Shown: positions 16,927 to 26,069 of the stretch, in pieces
How the letters are laid out: each line of letters begins with the position of its first letter
Position numbering within the stretch: the stretch's first letter is position 1
Assembly: GCF_014692525.1 (NCBI RefSeq)
Contig: NZ_JACNYL010000006.1
Location: 124,001-188,000, forward strand
DNA length: 64,000 nucleotides
Source of the DNA: Sphingobacterium chuzhouense
GTDB taxonomy: Bacteria > Bacteroidota > Bacteroidia > Sphingobacteriales > Sphingobacteriaceae
Direction: 5' to 3'
Notes under the pieces: generated by a model
The model's database searches: none
What the model saw: the letters and a program-made list of their open reading frames with translations, nothing else
What the model was told of the DNA's origin: nothing
Made by a program: the position numbers and the translations under genes

Positions 16927-17494
16927 TTATCGAATCAAGTAACTCTTTTGAACTATAGATAGAAAATTGACTATCTCTATTTTCTTTAATAAATTTTGCG
17001 GGTACACCGCCATATATCGCATTATCCTCGGTATCCTTTACCACAAAAGCATTTGCACCTACAATACAGCCTTTCCCAACTGTAACGCCACATTTCACTG
17101 CGACATGAGCGGCTAGCCACGTTCCCTTCCCTATAACAATCTTTCCCGGCAAACTCCCACCAAATCGAACAGAGTTGTTTCTGAAAACATGTTGCATTGT
17201 ACTAATCACCACATAAGGAGCCAGGACAACCTCATCTTCAATAATTAACCCCCCCATACCGTTCAACCATCCCCCTTTTGCAATATATACATCATTACCT
17301 ATTTCAATATTGTAGGAGTTTAACAAGGTTAGATCTCGTCCAAGCTCTAATCGTTTCCCACATCTCTTAAAGAAAGGACGAGCAAGTGTACCTCGTAACT
17401 TAATAGTAAATCTATTATCTGGAAGCCAATTTGTGATTAAGAGAACAAACCACAAAGGAAGCACATATCTAAGTTGTATAGTAATCTGGCTCAT
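16895..17494 (-). CDS. Hexapeptide-repeat acyltransferase (WcaF-like)
   Basis: A 199-residue protein with the left-handed beta-helix pattern: YNIEIGNDVYIAKGGWLNGMGGLIIEDEVVLAPYVVI, then GKIVIGKGTWLAAHVAVKCGVTVGKGCIVGANAFVVKD and the end motif YGGVPAKFI typical of O-acetyltransferases (NodL/WcaF group). It likely adds an acetyl group from acetyl-CoA to a hydroxyl of a repeat-unit sugar in the cytoplasm. The expected catalytic His is not plainly placed: the motif SNVHIGxxxxI is replaced by AAHVAVKCGV, where the His may be H in AAH. It overlaps both neighbours. Confidence 0.85.
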   Translation of the reverse strand: MSQITIQLRYVLPLWFVLLITNWLPDNRFTIKLRGTLARPFFKRCGKRLELGRDLTLLNSYNIEIGNDVYIAKGGWLNGMGGLIIEDEVVLAPYVVISTMQHVFRNNSVRFGGSLPGKIVIGKGTWLAAHVAVKCGVTVGKGCIVGANAFVVKDTEDNAIYGGVPAKFIKENRDSQFSIYSSKELLDSINDNENSNSDI

Positions 17495-18660
17495 AAGTCA
17501 ATTATTTCTTTAATGAATATAGCTCTCCTATTCTGTAATACGTATTCAGTATATTTTTCGGCAACGTGTAAATTACGACAAGCAATAGCAATTTTTTCGA
17601 CTGTTCCACATTTTAATATCCCTTCGACTTGCTTTGCCAATAATTCCCAAGACCCTGGTTTATGAATATACTTTTCTTCTAATAATTCTCGTGTCCCTCC
17701 AACATCAGAACCAAGACAAATCTTCCCTCTACTCATTGCTTCTATTATCACTCTAGGTAAGCCTTCCGTTTTTGAGGGATGCATATAAATATGCATATCG
17801 TCCAAAAACGGCATTATTCCATCTTTGCCTGCATTTAAAGCTCCAATGATATTAACTTGATTCTCTACCTGATAATGTCTTGCTAAATCTTCTACCCAAC
17901 TTGGGTCTCCTGTACCAACTAAACTTAATTCAATTCCTGAATACCCCTGATCTTTCAAATATTTTAATGCTTTCAGAGCTTCTAAATGTCCTTTATATTG
18001 AACATGAAAAGATCCAATCAATCCTATTCTGAATATGTCGCTTTCTCTACCATAGAATTCTCTTACGATACCCTCATTTACAACCTCTTCTAATCTTACA
18101 TTGGAAATTGCTTCCGTTTTGTTAGGGCAAGGATATCTTTTTTGTAAAACTTCTTGTGTTACATAAATTACATGTTGTGCCTTACTAACTATTTTCTTCA
18201 GTTTTATCGCTTCTAAAGGAGCAATAAACTTTCCAATCCAACTACCGTGATGCCAATATGCTTCAAAAGGATCTCCTACTATCTCTACTACATATTTTTT
18301 ATTAGTTGTATTACAAATATCAAATGCCCAGCTACCTAATGTACTAGGCAATCTAACTATTACGAAATCCGCTACATCAATAATAGTTTTTAATTCCTCT
18401 TGTATTTTCTTTTTATTTTTTAAAACGCTCTTAAACCCACTTGCTCCTTCAATCAGTTTAAAATTTACATTCTCTGCAGACGATACGACTAGCTTATTAG
18501 GTAGTTTTTCTATTTTTCTCCCCACAACGGTTAAACTATCAAATAATTCTAAATAGCGTCGCCACAGCTTTTCATCAAAAGCCCCTCCCGAACCATCATA
18601 ATAGAGATCTGTAACTGAATTGTAAACAAAATTGTGATCATGTATAAAAGCCGCTTTCAT
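17491..18660 (-). CDS. Glycosyltransferase, GT4 family
   Basis: A 389-residue GT-B protein, with an unusual N-terminus (MKAAFIHDHNFVYNSVTDLYYDG) and a C-terminal donor domain carrying GLIGSFHVQYKGHLEALKALKYL and the EX7E-type PSKTEGLPRVIIEAMSRGKICLGSDVGG. The DNA is clearly AT-rich, as in the variable core of such loci. It overlaps the acyltransferase gene by 4 nt. Specificity cannot be predicted. Confidence 0.88.
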   Translation of the reverse strand: MKAAFIHDHNFVYNSVTDLYYDGSGGAFDEKLWRRYLELFDSLTVVGRKIEKLPNKLVVSSAENVNFKLIEGASGFKSVLKNKKKIQEELKTIIDVADFVIVRLPSTLGSWAFDICNTTNKKYVVEIVGDPFEAYWHHGSWIGKFIAPLEAIKLKKIVSKAQHVIYVTQEVLQKRYPCPNKTEAISNVRLEEVVNEGIVREFYGRESDIFRIGLIGSFHVQYKGHLEALKALKYLKDQGYSGIELSLVGTGDPSWVEDLARHYQVENQVNIIGALNAGKDGIMPFLDDMHIYMHPSKTEGLPRVIIEAMSRGKICLGSDVGGTRELLEEKYIHKPGSWELLAKQVEGILKCGTVEKIAIACRNLHVAEKYTEYVLQNRRAIFIKEIIDL

Positions 18661-18681
18661 ATTTCGTAAATACTATTATTA

Positions 18682-20184
18682 TTATTTTTGATTAAAAAAA
18701 TCTGCTACGATATTCCTAGATTCTTTTACATTATTATCTTTAATAATAATCCTGCTGTTACCCCCTTTAACTCTTGAATGTCGAGTAATTCTTATTAAGT
18801 TTGCGAAGTTCGTTTTAAGAATTGTATTATTAGTAAATTTTATCTGACTTTCCTCCAGTCCTGTGAAAAGTAAGGCTCCTTCTATTTCATTATTGATAAT
18901 TTCTGACATTTTCACATTCAAAACGTTCAAAACATAACTATCAAAAAAAGGTGTTTTTATCGCTTCTGACCGCAGCTTATTATTTTTGAATAAAAATTCA
19001 TCCAATTCACGTGCATAGAATAAATGGTTAAGCTCAATTGACTTTTCCTGACCTATTCTAGAGGTATTGAAACTTATCTCCTTCCTAGAATAAATAAACT
19101 CATTATCTAAAACTGATAATCGGGCAGGTGTATTCCCTCCCCTATAATATAAAACTCTAAAATCAAATTTAATTCTATTTCTCGACAAAATTAATTCCCT
19201 GTTTACATTAAGCGGAATAGTTGTCTTATCTTCAAAAATTATAGTATGTCCTTTTGCATCAATAATATTATCTGTAAACGTTATTTTACCCGTTCCGTCA
19301 TACAAATCAAAAAGTTGCTTTCCATTTTTTGAGTTAGCAATGATTGTATTGTTAGCAAAGAATACATCTGTAGTAGGTCGAAGGGAACGCTTTTTGTTTT
19401 TCTCATCAGATACATAATCTGTAAATTTAAATCCTCTATTCACATTCATAAATAAGAATTTATTAGAATCAAAATATACGTCATTAATTCCCGACAATCT
19501 AATCGCATCATTCTGATTTTTTACACTTTGGGTCGCATGTGAAAAGTCAACGGTTATAGTATTTCTTTCAAATCTATACCCCCCACTTGTCCGGTTGTTA
19601 CCATTCACAAATCGGATTCCTCCACGGATGTCACAACCGATTAAATTAAAGGCAACGATGGGATTATTGCCAACATTTTTTATGGCATACTGTATATTCT
19701 TCTGATAATAGTTGTGAAGTTTACAATTTACAAAAGAGCTATTATTTGCTTCTAGTTGTATTAATGTGCCGTAGTTATGTCCAACTATTTCGCATCCTTC
19801 AAAAACGACTCCTGTATTCTGAATGGCTATCATTTTTAATTTCGAGCCAGTAATAGTTAAATTCTTAATTGTAACGTCTTTTTCGGAAATCTTTATCGAT
19901 ATTGAAGCGTTAGTCATAGGTTCAAGAATTGCTCCATTCCCTTCAATTGAACACCGTATGTCCAATTGATTGTATAATCTGTATTTCTTATTCTTCTCCA
20001 GAAATACTACCTTCTTCCCATTTTTTAAAGCCTGATCTATTAGCTTTTGCAAATCCTCCTCAGCCCCACTTTGATTATCTAAAAAAACTGGTGATATTGC
20101 CATCATATTTCCGACACATACACTACCAGTAATAAAAGAAAAAAGCAATCCCCAAAAAAGAAGTTGTATTTTTAATAAAGTCAT
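18682..20184 (-). CDS. Exported parallel beta-helix protein
   Basis: A 500-residue protein with a signal peptide (LLFWGLLFSFITGSVCVG) and a long series of short beta repeats with stacked Asn/hydrophobic turns (VTIKNLTITGSKLKMIAIQN, FEGCEIVGHNYG, FVNCKLHNYY, DVFFANNTIIANSKNG), the right-handed beta-helix of pectate-lyase-like proteins. In a polysaccharide locus this fold often serves as a lyase, hydrolase or C5-epimerase that trims or modifies the polymer in the periplasm. I cannot identify catalytic residues, so an enzymatic role is inferred only from fold and place. It lies between two GT4 genes, 11-21 bp from each. Confidence 0.75.
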   Translation of the reverse strand: MTLLKIQLLFWGLLFSFITGSVCVGNMMAISPVFLDNQSGAEEDLQKLIDQALKNGKKVVFLEKNKKYRLYNQLDIRCSIEGNGAILEPMTNASISIKISEKDVTIKNLTITGSKLKMIAIQNTGVVFEGCEIVGHNYGTLIQLEANNSSFVNCKLHNYYQKNIQYAIKNVGNNPIVAFNLIGCDIRGGIRFVNGNNRTSGGYRFERNTITVDFSHATQSVKNQNDAIRLSGINDVYFDSNKFLFMNVNRGFKFTDYVSDEKNKKRSLRPTTDVFFANNTIIANSKNGKQLFDLYDGTGKITFTDNIIDAKGHTIIFEDKTTIPLNVNRELILSRNRIKFDFRVLYYRGGNTPARLSVLDNEFIYSRKEISFNTSRIGQEKSIELNHLFYARELDEFLFKNNKLRSEAIKTPFFDSYVLNVLNVKMSEIINNEIEGALLFTGLEESQIKFTNNTILKTNFANLIRITRHSRVKGGNSRIIIKDNNVKESRNIVADFFNQK

Positions 20185-20195
20185 AGCATCATTTT

Positions 20196-21293
20196 TTACA
20201 ATTGACTATAAAATAAGTCAAATTGCGTGTTCGCATTATATTGTTCTATCGCCCATTCCTGAACAAGAACTTTATCATAGCCCTCCCTATTATCTCTTAT
20301 CTTAAGTATTTTAGAAACGGCTGAATCAACGTCCTCCGGAGATACCAAATATTCTTTTTCAAGAAATCCCGGCACAGTCTCTTTGATAGGATCAATATTA
20401 GATGCTACAAATGGTGTGCCCATAATCATCGCTTCTATTAAAGAATTCGGTTGTCCCTCAGTAATAGAGGGAAAAAAATAACAATCCATAGTCAGCAAAA
20501 AACTGGCAATATCTGAACGATTATTAAAAAGAAATATACGCTCACTCCACCTCTTTTCCTGTACTATATTTTGTAGATTATCCCTCACCCCGTTTCCACA
20601 CATGATAAAATAGATATCTGGATTACTAGTCAAAAGTTTTTCTGCTACTTTAATAATAGTATTATGATTTTTTGCCTCGTTAAATCTACCTGTATGTCCT
20701 ACAACAAATGCCCGTGTAGGAATTTTAAATTCTTCCCGAAGCGACTTGCTTCCATAAGAAAAAGACAATAGATCAATACCATTATAGACCACAAGAAAAC
20801 GCTTATCATCACGCCAAATACCTGAAAAATAATTGTTTAATGCAGTTTTTGAATTAGAGAGGATTGATGTCGAGTAAATCAACACCAATCTACGTACAAA
20901 TTTGTTGTACATATTTTTAAAAAAACTACCCTTGAATCTATCACTTGAACTTCGATAAAAAGCTATCCTTTTTTCGATATTTGCAAATTTTGATATGGCC
21001 AAAACGGCTCCGGAAAAATTGCCAGTAAAATCACATACTGTATCAAAATTCTCTCCCTTCAAGTACCTTAGTAGTTGGATATATTTCAACAAATTATAGA
21101 ATCCAAGGCTGTTAATCTTCACTTCTAGATTAGGGATTTGTTTAAATGCAGTTTCCAATTGGCCACCTTTCCCTCCTTTGCAATAAACAACAATTCGTTT
21201 AAAACCACCTCCTTTTATCTGTAAAAATCTTAACAAATAGTTTTCTAGTCCACCACTATCTAAACCAGTAACAAAGAAAATGATATTTTTCAT
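20196..21293 (-). CDS. Glycosyltransferase, GT4 family
   Basis: A 365-residue GT-B protein. It begins MKNIIFFVTGLDSGGLENYLLRFL, with the GG-E/N loop of GT4 enzymes, and contains FVVGHTGRFNEAKNHNTIIKVAEKLL and the EX7E motif in SITEGQPNSLIEAMIMGTPFVASN. Its start overlaps the stop of the polymerase gene by 4 nt. Together with the GT4 genes at 15775 and 17491 it gives three transferases, which with the initiating sugar predicts a repeat unit of at least four residues. Confidence 0.9.
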   Translation of the reverse strand: MKNIIFFVTGLDSGGLENYLLRFLQIKGGGFKRIVVYCKGGKGGQLETAFKQIPNLEVKINSLGFYNLLKYIQLLRYLKGENFDTVCDFTGNFSGAVLAISKFANIEKRIAFYRSSSDRFKGSFFKNMYNKFVRRLVLIYSTSILSNSKTALNNYFSGIWRDDKRFLVVYNGIDLLSFSYGSKSLREEFKIPTRAFVVGHTGRFNEAKNHNTIIKVAEKLLTSNPDIYFIMCGNGVRDNLQNIVQEKRWSERIFLFNNRSDIASFLLTMDCYFFPSITEGQPNSLIEAMIMGTPFVASNIDPIKETVPGFLEKEYLVSPEDVDSAVSKILKIRDNREGYDKVLVQEWAIEQYNANTQFDLFYSQL

Positions 21294-22678
21294 ATTCTAA
21301 TTTTTCTAGCAAATAATGCGTCTAATAATATAGCATACAAAACAAACTTAGCTGGATTAAGAAAGTTTGATCTATTGATGTAGATCGCTCCACCTATTAA
21401 AACAATGTATACCAGCAATAAAGTATGGTTTGCCCTGTGAAGAGAGTTATAGGTTAAAAATGAAATAAAGTATCCAAAAAAAAGAAACACGACTAATGTG
21501 AGTGCAAATCCAAGGTTAATGTATAAATCTCCAATAATCTCAGACCCCTCTCCACTAGTATAATTAACCCCTTGACCCCATATGGTAAAAAATAAAGTCG
21601 AACTTCGATACATTTCAGGAACATTATAAACCATTGCACTCATAGGAATGATATCGATTACATTTGAAATCAATGAAGCACCGTTTAAATACGGATGGGC
21701 ATCAGGGACGACATCAAGAGCTCTGTATAGAATCCTCACACTTGATGCTAATTCTTCGGTAGGATTAAATGGATTCTCATTGCTTTGTAGATTTGCATAA
21801 CCCTCTGTGATGACATTTCCTTCTCTAGTAGAAGCATCTCGTGTTCTTCCTAGCTTTAAAATTGTCAAAAATACCGCTCCTACAAAAAGTAACAATACCA
21901 GCTGACTTAACGAAATTCGTTTTTGATAGATCGAATATCCCACAAGAACAGTTAATCCTATTTGCATTATAGGTCCCCTATCCCCAACGCTTAAAAACAA
22001 AAGACAATAAGCAATTGCAGTAAAGAAAAGCAATTTATTTTCAAATACCGCCTTGGCTATTTTCTCTTTGGTACCTAATCTATCTTTGTAGTTTATAAAA
22101 AAATATATAATTAGAATAGTTAATACAGCCCTCAAGATTAGGAAGATATACGACGCTCCTGAAGCCCAATTATCTGCCCCCGCGTGGTTTCCAGACAAAA
22201 AAGATTGCCCAACTACTCCTACAAACGCGATAAACGAAATAAAGAGTATAACATATAATACCCTATTTACTTCTACTTTATAATTAAGCGGCTGTATTTG
22301 TTTTCTTCCCTTTTTCAACAAAAACATATAAAACCCAATTATCCAAACTAAAATTACTAAGGTACTAAACCATGTCGCATAATTAACCACAAATTTATTT
22401 ATCCATATATATTGTGGTCTAGATGGTGAAATACCTACTGCTTCTAAATAGGGTATCTGGAAGTGAACAATTAAGAACCCAATAATAAATAACACGTCAT
22501 ATCTTAACCAAGTATTGTAATACTTATGAACGGTATTAAAGAATAAGATTATATTTAATATAACTAGATAGGTGAGCGTAATATTTAAGGCAGAATCAAA
22601 AGCTTCAATTCGTTTAGGACCTAAAACCAGTGAAAAGAAAATGGAAAAGATTGCTATTACCAGCGATACTTTAGTCAT
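21290..22678 (-). CDS. Oligosaccharide repeat-unit polymerase (Wzy type)
   Basis: A 462-residue protein with about eleven predicted transmembrane helices and a long periplasmic loop (from roughly residue 275 to 400, LKLGRTRDASTREGNVIT ... EIIGDLYINLG). This is the layout of O-antigen/capsule polymerases, which share topology more than sequence. The tail region LYINLGFALTLVVFLFFGYFISFL and the preceding loop resemble the Wzy family of Bacteroidota loci. It would join lipid-linked repeats on the periplasmic face. Very AT-rich. Not the same family as the ligase-like protein of locus 2. Confidence 0.78.
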   Translation of the reverse strand: MTKVSLVIAIFSIFFSLVLGPKRIEAFDSALNITLTYLVILNIILFFNTVHKYYNTWLRYDVLFIIGFLIVHFQIPYLEAVGISPSRPQYIWINKFVVNYATWFSTLVILVWIIGFYMFLLKKGRKQIQPLNYKVEVNRVLYVILFISFIAFVGVVGQSFLSGNHAGADNWASGASYIFLILRAVLTILIIYFFINYKDRLGTKEKIAKAVFENKLLFFTAIAYCLLFLSVGDRGPIMQIGLTVLVGYSIYQKRISLSQLVLLLFVGAVFLTILKLGRTRDASTREGNVITEGYANLQSNENPFNPTEELASSVRILYRALDVVPDAHPYLNGASLISNVIDIIPMSAMVYNVPEMYRSSTLFFTIWGQGVNYTSGEGSEIIGDLYINLGFALTLVVFLFFGYFISFLTYNSLHRANHTLLLVYIVLIGGAIYINRSNFLNPAKFVLYAILLDALFARKIRI

Positions 22679-22688
22679 ATTTTAATTA

Positions 22689-23204
22689 TTATTTTTTTAT
22701 GAACCGGTCTTCATCTAACGATTCCAATAACTCTTTCTTTTCATTATAGTTCATTCCTTTAGTTTTCACATCAAAAGGTAAGATCTTTTTTTCCAACTCT
22801 GACAAAGCACAGATAATTTTTGCGGGATTACCTCCAACTACAGAATCATCAGGTATTGATTTAGTAACAACGCTCCCTGCACCAATTAGAACATTGTTCC
22901 CGATCGTGACTCCTGGCAAAATTAGAGCATTATTCCCTATATATACATTATCTCCGATTTTTACCTTGCCGAAAAAGTCAAAGCTAGGGTATTTTTTCCT
23001 TAACACTCTTGCTCCTCCGTGAGTAAAAATTTTCACTCCCGCGGTAATTCTAACATCATCCCCGATTTCAATTAAATAAGGTTCTGATCCAAAATTTTTA
23101 ATAGATATAATTGAATTTTTTCCAACTTTGACCCCAACATATCTTGCGTATTTTGCTCCGGACCAAAACCTTTTCCTATACACATTTAATATTCTGTTTA
23201 TCAT
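22689..23204 (-). CDS. Hexapeptide-repeat acetyltransferase
   Basis: A 171-residue left-handed beta-helix protein: PYLIEIGDDVRITAGVKIFTHGGARV contains a candidate catalytic His (HGGA), and VKIGDNVYIGNNALILPGVTIGNNVLIGAGSVVTKSIPDDSVVGGNPAKII is the typical hexapeptide series and acetyl-CoA site of WbbJ/serine acetyltransferase-like enzymes. It probably O- or N-acetylates a sugar of the repeat unit. It starts 2 bp after the flippase gene. Confidence 0.85.
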   Translation of the reverse strand: MINRILNVYRKRFWSGAKYARYVGVKVGKNSIISIKNFGSEPYLIEIGDDVRITAGVKIFTHGGARVLRKKYPSFDFFGKVKIGDNVYIGNNALILPGVTIGNNVLIGAGSVVTKSIPDDSVVGGNPAKIICALSELEKKILPFDVKTKGMNYNEKKELLESLDEDRFIKK

Positions 23205-23206
23205 AT

Positions 23207-24652
23207 TTATCCCCTTTTAAGCATCGTGAGCAATATTTTGGTATCTTTTACAACATTTGTTACCTTAAACATCCGTAAGAAAATAATATATAACAAAGTT
23301 ACTAATGGAAATAACAGTAACATAGCGTATACATCCAATGAAAAAAAGTTTTTTATTGACTCTATTATGAGTGTTATTGCTGTACCAATACATATTACCT
23401 TCAAAGTCAAAAATACCTCCATCCACGAAAAACCATTATATACCGTCCGCGAGTGATAATAGTTGATAAAATAACTAAGAACAGATGTAGCTAAAAAGCC
23501 GTATAATAATAGTTCAATATCTTTCTCCCGTATTCCAACCAGGATTGATACTGCCATTATAAGAACTTTTATAATCTCAAGCAAAAGAATCTTATCTGTC
23601 CTATCAAAAATTTTAAAAAGTACTCTATTGAACATTTCTTGCATATAAAAATAAGATGCGATTACTAACACTTTCATATAAAAAACTGCTCCTAACCATT
23701 TCTCGCCATAGAGTATTAGAACTACCTGTTCTGCGTATAAAAAAATAATAAGGCAAATAAAACCAACAAGAACCGTAAATGACGTCACGATATTCGAGTA
23801 AAGCCCGTCGAATTTCTTTTTGTCATCTTGCAACCCCGAAAGTGTCGAGAAAACCACCCCAAGTGTAGAGGATTTTATAACACCTACAGGAATTTCCTGA
23901 AGTTTTTTTGCTTGATAATATAAACCTGTTTGTTGAATTGCAAAATATTTACCTAAAATTAAACTGTAAATATTATCAAAAGCTGTATTTATTATTGACG
24001 CAATAGTAGTATTTAATCCAAATTTATATACTGTTTTAAAAGAATCGATTTTAAAAACAAATTTCCCTGCTGATCCCTCAAATATCCTATAGATTATCGT
24101 TAATACAAAAGCATTTGTTAATTGCATAATTATTAATGACCACACTCCTAATCCCCAGTAAGCAAGACTAACTCCTAATAAGGATCCAAAACAAACAGAA
24201 CAAAAAGTGTATAAAGCTTGTTTTTTGAATTTCAATGCCTTAACAATCTTGGCATTCTGTGTAAACTGGAATGCGTTTATTACCAATACAAAAGATAACG
24301 CGATAAGAATATTCTGTAAAGCTATATCATCATAAAAGCTTGCGATGAATCCCGAACTCATAATTAGGGTTAACATAAGAACTACACTAACCAGCAAATT
24401 AAATACAAACACTGTCGAAAAATCATCTTCATTAGCATCTTTCTTCCTTATTAACGCTCCCGATAATCCAGATTCTGTTAGTACTTTGGAAATTGTAATA
24501 AAAAACATAACAATACCAACTTGTCCAAACTCGTATGGCGTCAACAACCTTGCTAATGCAATACTAGTAAGGAGGTTAATAGATAAATAACCTCCTTGTC
24601 CCAATAAAGACCATAAGAACCCACTTACAAAACTACGTTTTACAGAGCTCAT
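23207..24652 (-). CDS. Wzx-type polysaccharide flippase (MOP superfamily)
   Basis: A 481-residue membrane protein with about 12-14 helices. The opening VKRSFVSGFLWSLLGQGGYLSINLLTSIALARLLTPYEFGQVGIVMFF is the hallmark of WzxC/RfbX flippases, including the ARLLTP(Y/R)EFG motif. It would move the undecaprenyl-linked repeat unit across the inner membrane. Its homologue at 56300-57778 in locus 2 shares the N-terminal motif (LLARLLTPRDFGLIGMM). Each locus thus has its own flippase. Confidence 0.92.
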   Translation of the reverse strand: MSSVKRSFVSGFLWSLLGQGGYLSINLLTSIALARLLTPYEFGQVGIVMFFITISKVLTESGLSGALIRKKDANEDDFSTVFVFNLLVSVVLMLTLIMSSGFIASFYDDIALQNILIALSFVLVINAFQFTQNAKIVKALKFKKQALYTFCSVCFGSLLGVSLAYWGLGVWSLIIMQLTNAFVLTIIYRIFEGSAGKFVFKIDSFKTVYKFGLNTTIASIINTAFDNIYSLILGKYFAIQQTGLYYQAKKLQEIPVGVIKSSTLGVVFSTLSGLQDDKKKFDGLYSNIVTSFTVLVGFICLIIFLYAEQVVLILYGEKWLGAVFYMKVLVIASYFYMQEMFNRVLFKIFDRTDKILLLEIIKVLIMAVSILVGIREKDIELLLYGFLATSVLSYFINYYHSRTVYNGFSWMEVFLTLKVICIGTAITLIIESIKNFFSLDVYAMLLLFPLVTLLYIIFLRMFKVTNVVKDTKILLTMLKRG

Positions 24653-24740
24653 GTGCGATATAATAAAAAGCTTTTATTAAAATATAAAACAGCCCGCCGT
24701 CCGAGATTAATTATCGATAGATCTAAATCTAGGAATAAAG

Positions 24741-26036
24741 TTACAATCTCGAATCCGCTTGGCCAGTAATAATACCTTTCACATCATACACCACGGCATT
24801 CTCTTTCTTCAAGGCATCCAAATCCAAATCCAAGAACTCTTTATGCGCTACGCCCAACACGACACCATCATATTTAGAACCTTCGGCAAGCTCGCATTGA
24901 CAAGAAAGTTTATACTCATGCTCCACCTCTGCTGGATTTGCCCAAGGATCGAACGTCGTAACCTTAACGCCATAGTCTTCCAATGCCCTGATCACGTCGA
25001 CAATCTTCGTATTCCGTACATCTGGGCAGTTTTCTTTAAACGTTACACCCAACATCAACACTTCTGCACCGCTTACATTGATTCCCTTCTTGATCATACA
25101 CTTCACGACCTGTGATGCGACGTATTCACCCATCGAGTCATTTAGACGACGACCTGCCAAGATGATTTCCGGATGGTAACCGTGCTCCTGTGCTTTTTGC
25201 GCTAAATAGTAAGGGTCAACGCCGATGCAATGCCCACCTACTAATCCTGGTTTAAACGGCAAGAAATTCCATTTCGTACCGGCCGCTTCCAATACGGCGT
25301 GTGTATCAATATCCAGGATATTGAAGATCTTTGCTAGTTCATTAACAAATGCGATATTGATATCCCGTTGCGAGTTCTCGATAACCTTTGCTGCCTCTGC
25401 AACCTTGATCGCCGGAGCTAAATGTGTTCCTGCCGTAATTACAGATTTATATACTTCATCCACCTCTTTTCCGATTTCTAGCGTAGAGCCAGACGTTACC
25501 TTAAGGATCTTTTCTACCGTATGTTGTTTGTCTCCCGGATTGATACGTTCCGGTGAATAGCCTGCAAAGAAATCCACATTGAACTTCAGTCCCGAGACCT
25601 TTTCTAATACTGGAATGCACTCTTCTTCCGTTACACCAGGATATACCGTAGATTCATATACTACAATATCTCCTTTTTTCAATACCTTACCTACCGTCTC
25701 AGATGCCTTATAAAGCGGAGTAAGATCCGGCCGGTTATGCTTATCCACCGGTGTAGGTACCGTTACCACATAAAAATTGGCGTCTTCGATATCGCTCAAC
25801 TGGTTGGAACAATATAAACCCAAATTTCCATTTCCGAATGGGTTTTCGCGCACAAGGACAGCCTGCAGCACATCGTCTTCGACCTCAAGCGTTAAATCCT
25901 TTCCCGAACGGAGTTCGTCTATACGTTTCTGGTTGATGTCAAAGCCCAATGTCGGATATTTTGTAGCGAACAAGCGTGCTAAAGGCAATCCCACGTACCC
26001 TAGACCTATAACGGCTATTTTTTTCTCGGTATTCAT
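24741..26036 (-). CDS. UDP-HexNAc 6-dehydrogenase (TviB/WbpO-like)
   Basis: A 431-residue UDP-sugar dehydrogenase. It has the NAD-binding motif VIGLGYVGLPLA, the region TVPTPVDKHNRPDLTPL, and the catalytic Cys in PGLVGGHCIGVDPYYLA, then a third domain with GVTFKENCPDVRNTK. The SGKD(L/T)LEVED segment and the Cys context are the WbpO/TviB form rather than Ugd, so it likely oxidises UDP-GlcNAc or UDP-GalNAc at C6. With the epimerase upstream (26070) it forms the WbpO-WbpP/TviB-TviC pair that makes UDP-GalNAcA. Confidence 0.9.
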   Translation of the reverse strand: MNTEKKIAVIGLGYVGLPLARLFATKYPTLGFDINQKRIDELRSGKDLTLEVEDDVLQAVLVRENPFGNGNLGLYCSNQLSDIEDANFYVVTVPTPVDKHNRPDLTPLYKASETVGKVLKKGDIVVYESTVYPGVTEEECIPVLEKVSGLKFNVDFFAGYSPERINPGDKQHTVEKILKVTSGSTLEIGKEVDEVYKSVITAGTHLAPAIKVAEAAKVIENSQRDINIAFVNELAKIFNILDIDTHAVLEAAGTKWNFLPFKPGLVGGHCIGVDPYYLAQKAQEHGYHPEIILAGRRLNDSMGEYVASQVVKCMIKKGINVSGAEVLMLGVTFKENCPDVRNTKIVDVIRALEDYGVKVTTFDPWANPAEVEHEYKLSCQCELAEGSKYDGVVLGVAHKEFLDLDLDALKKENAVVYDVKGIITGQADSRL

Positions 26037-26069
26037 AGATTTGTGTGTAATATTTTTTCGATTTTATAT

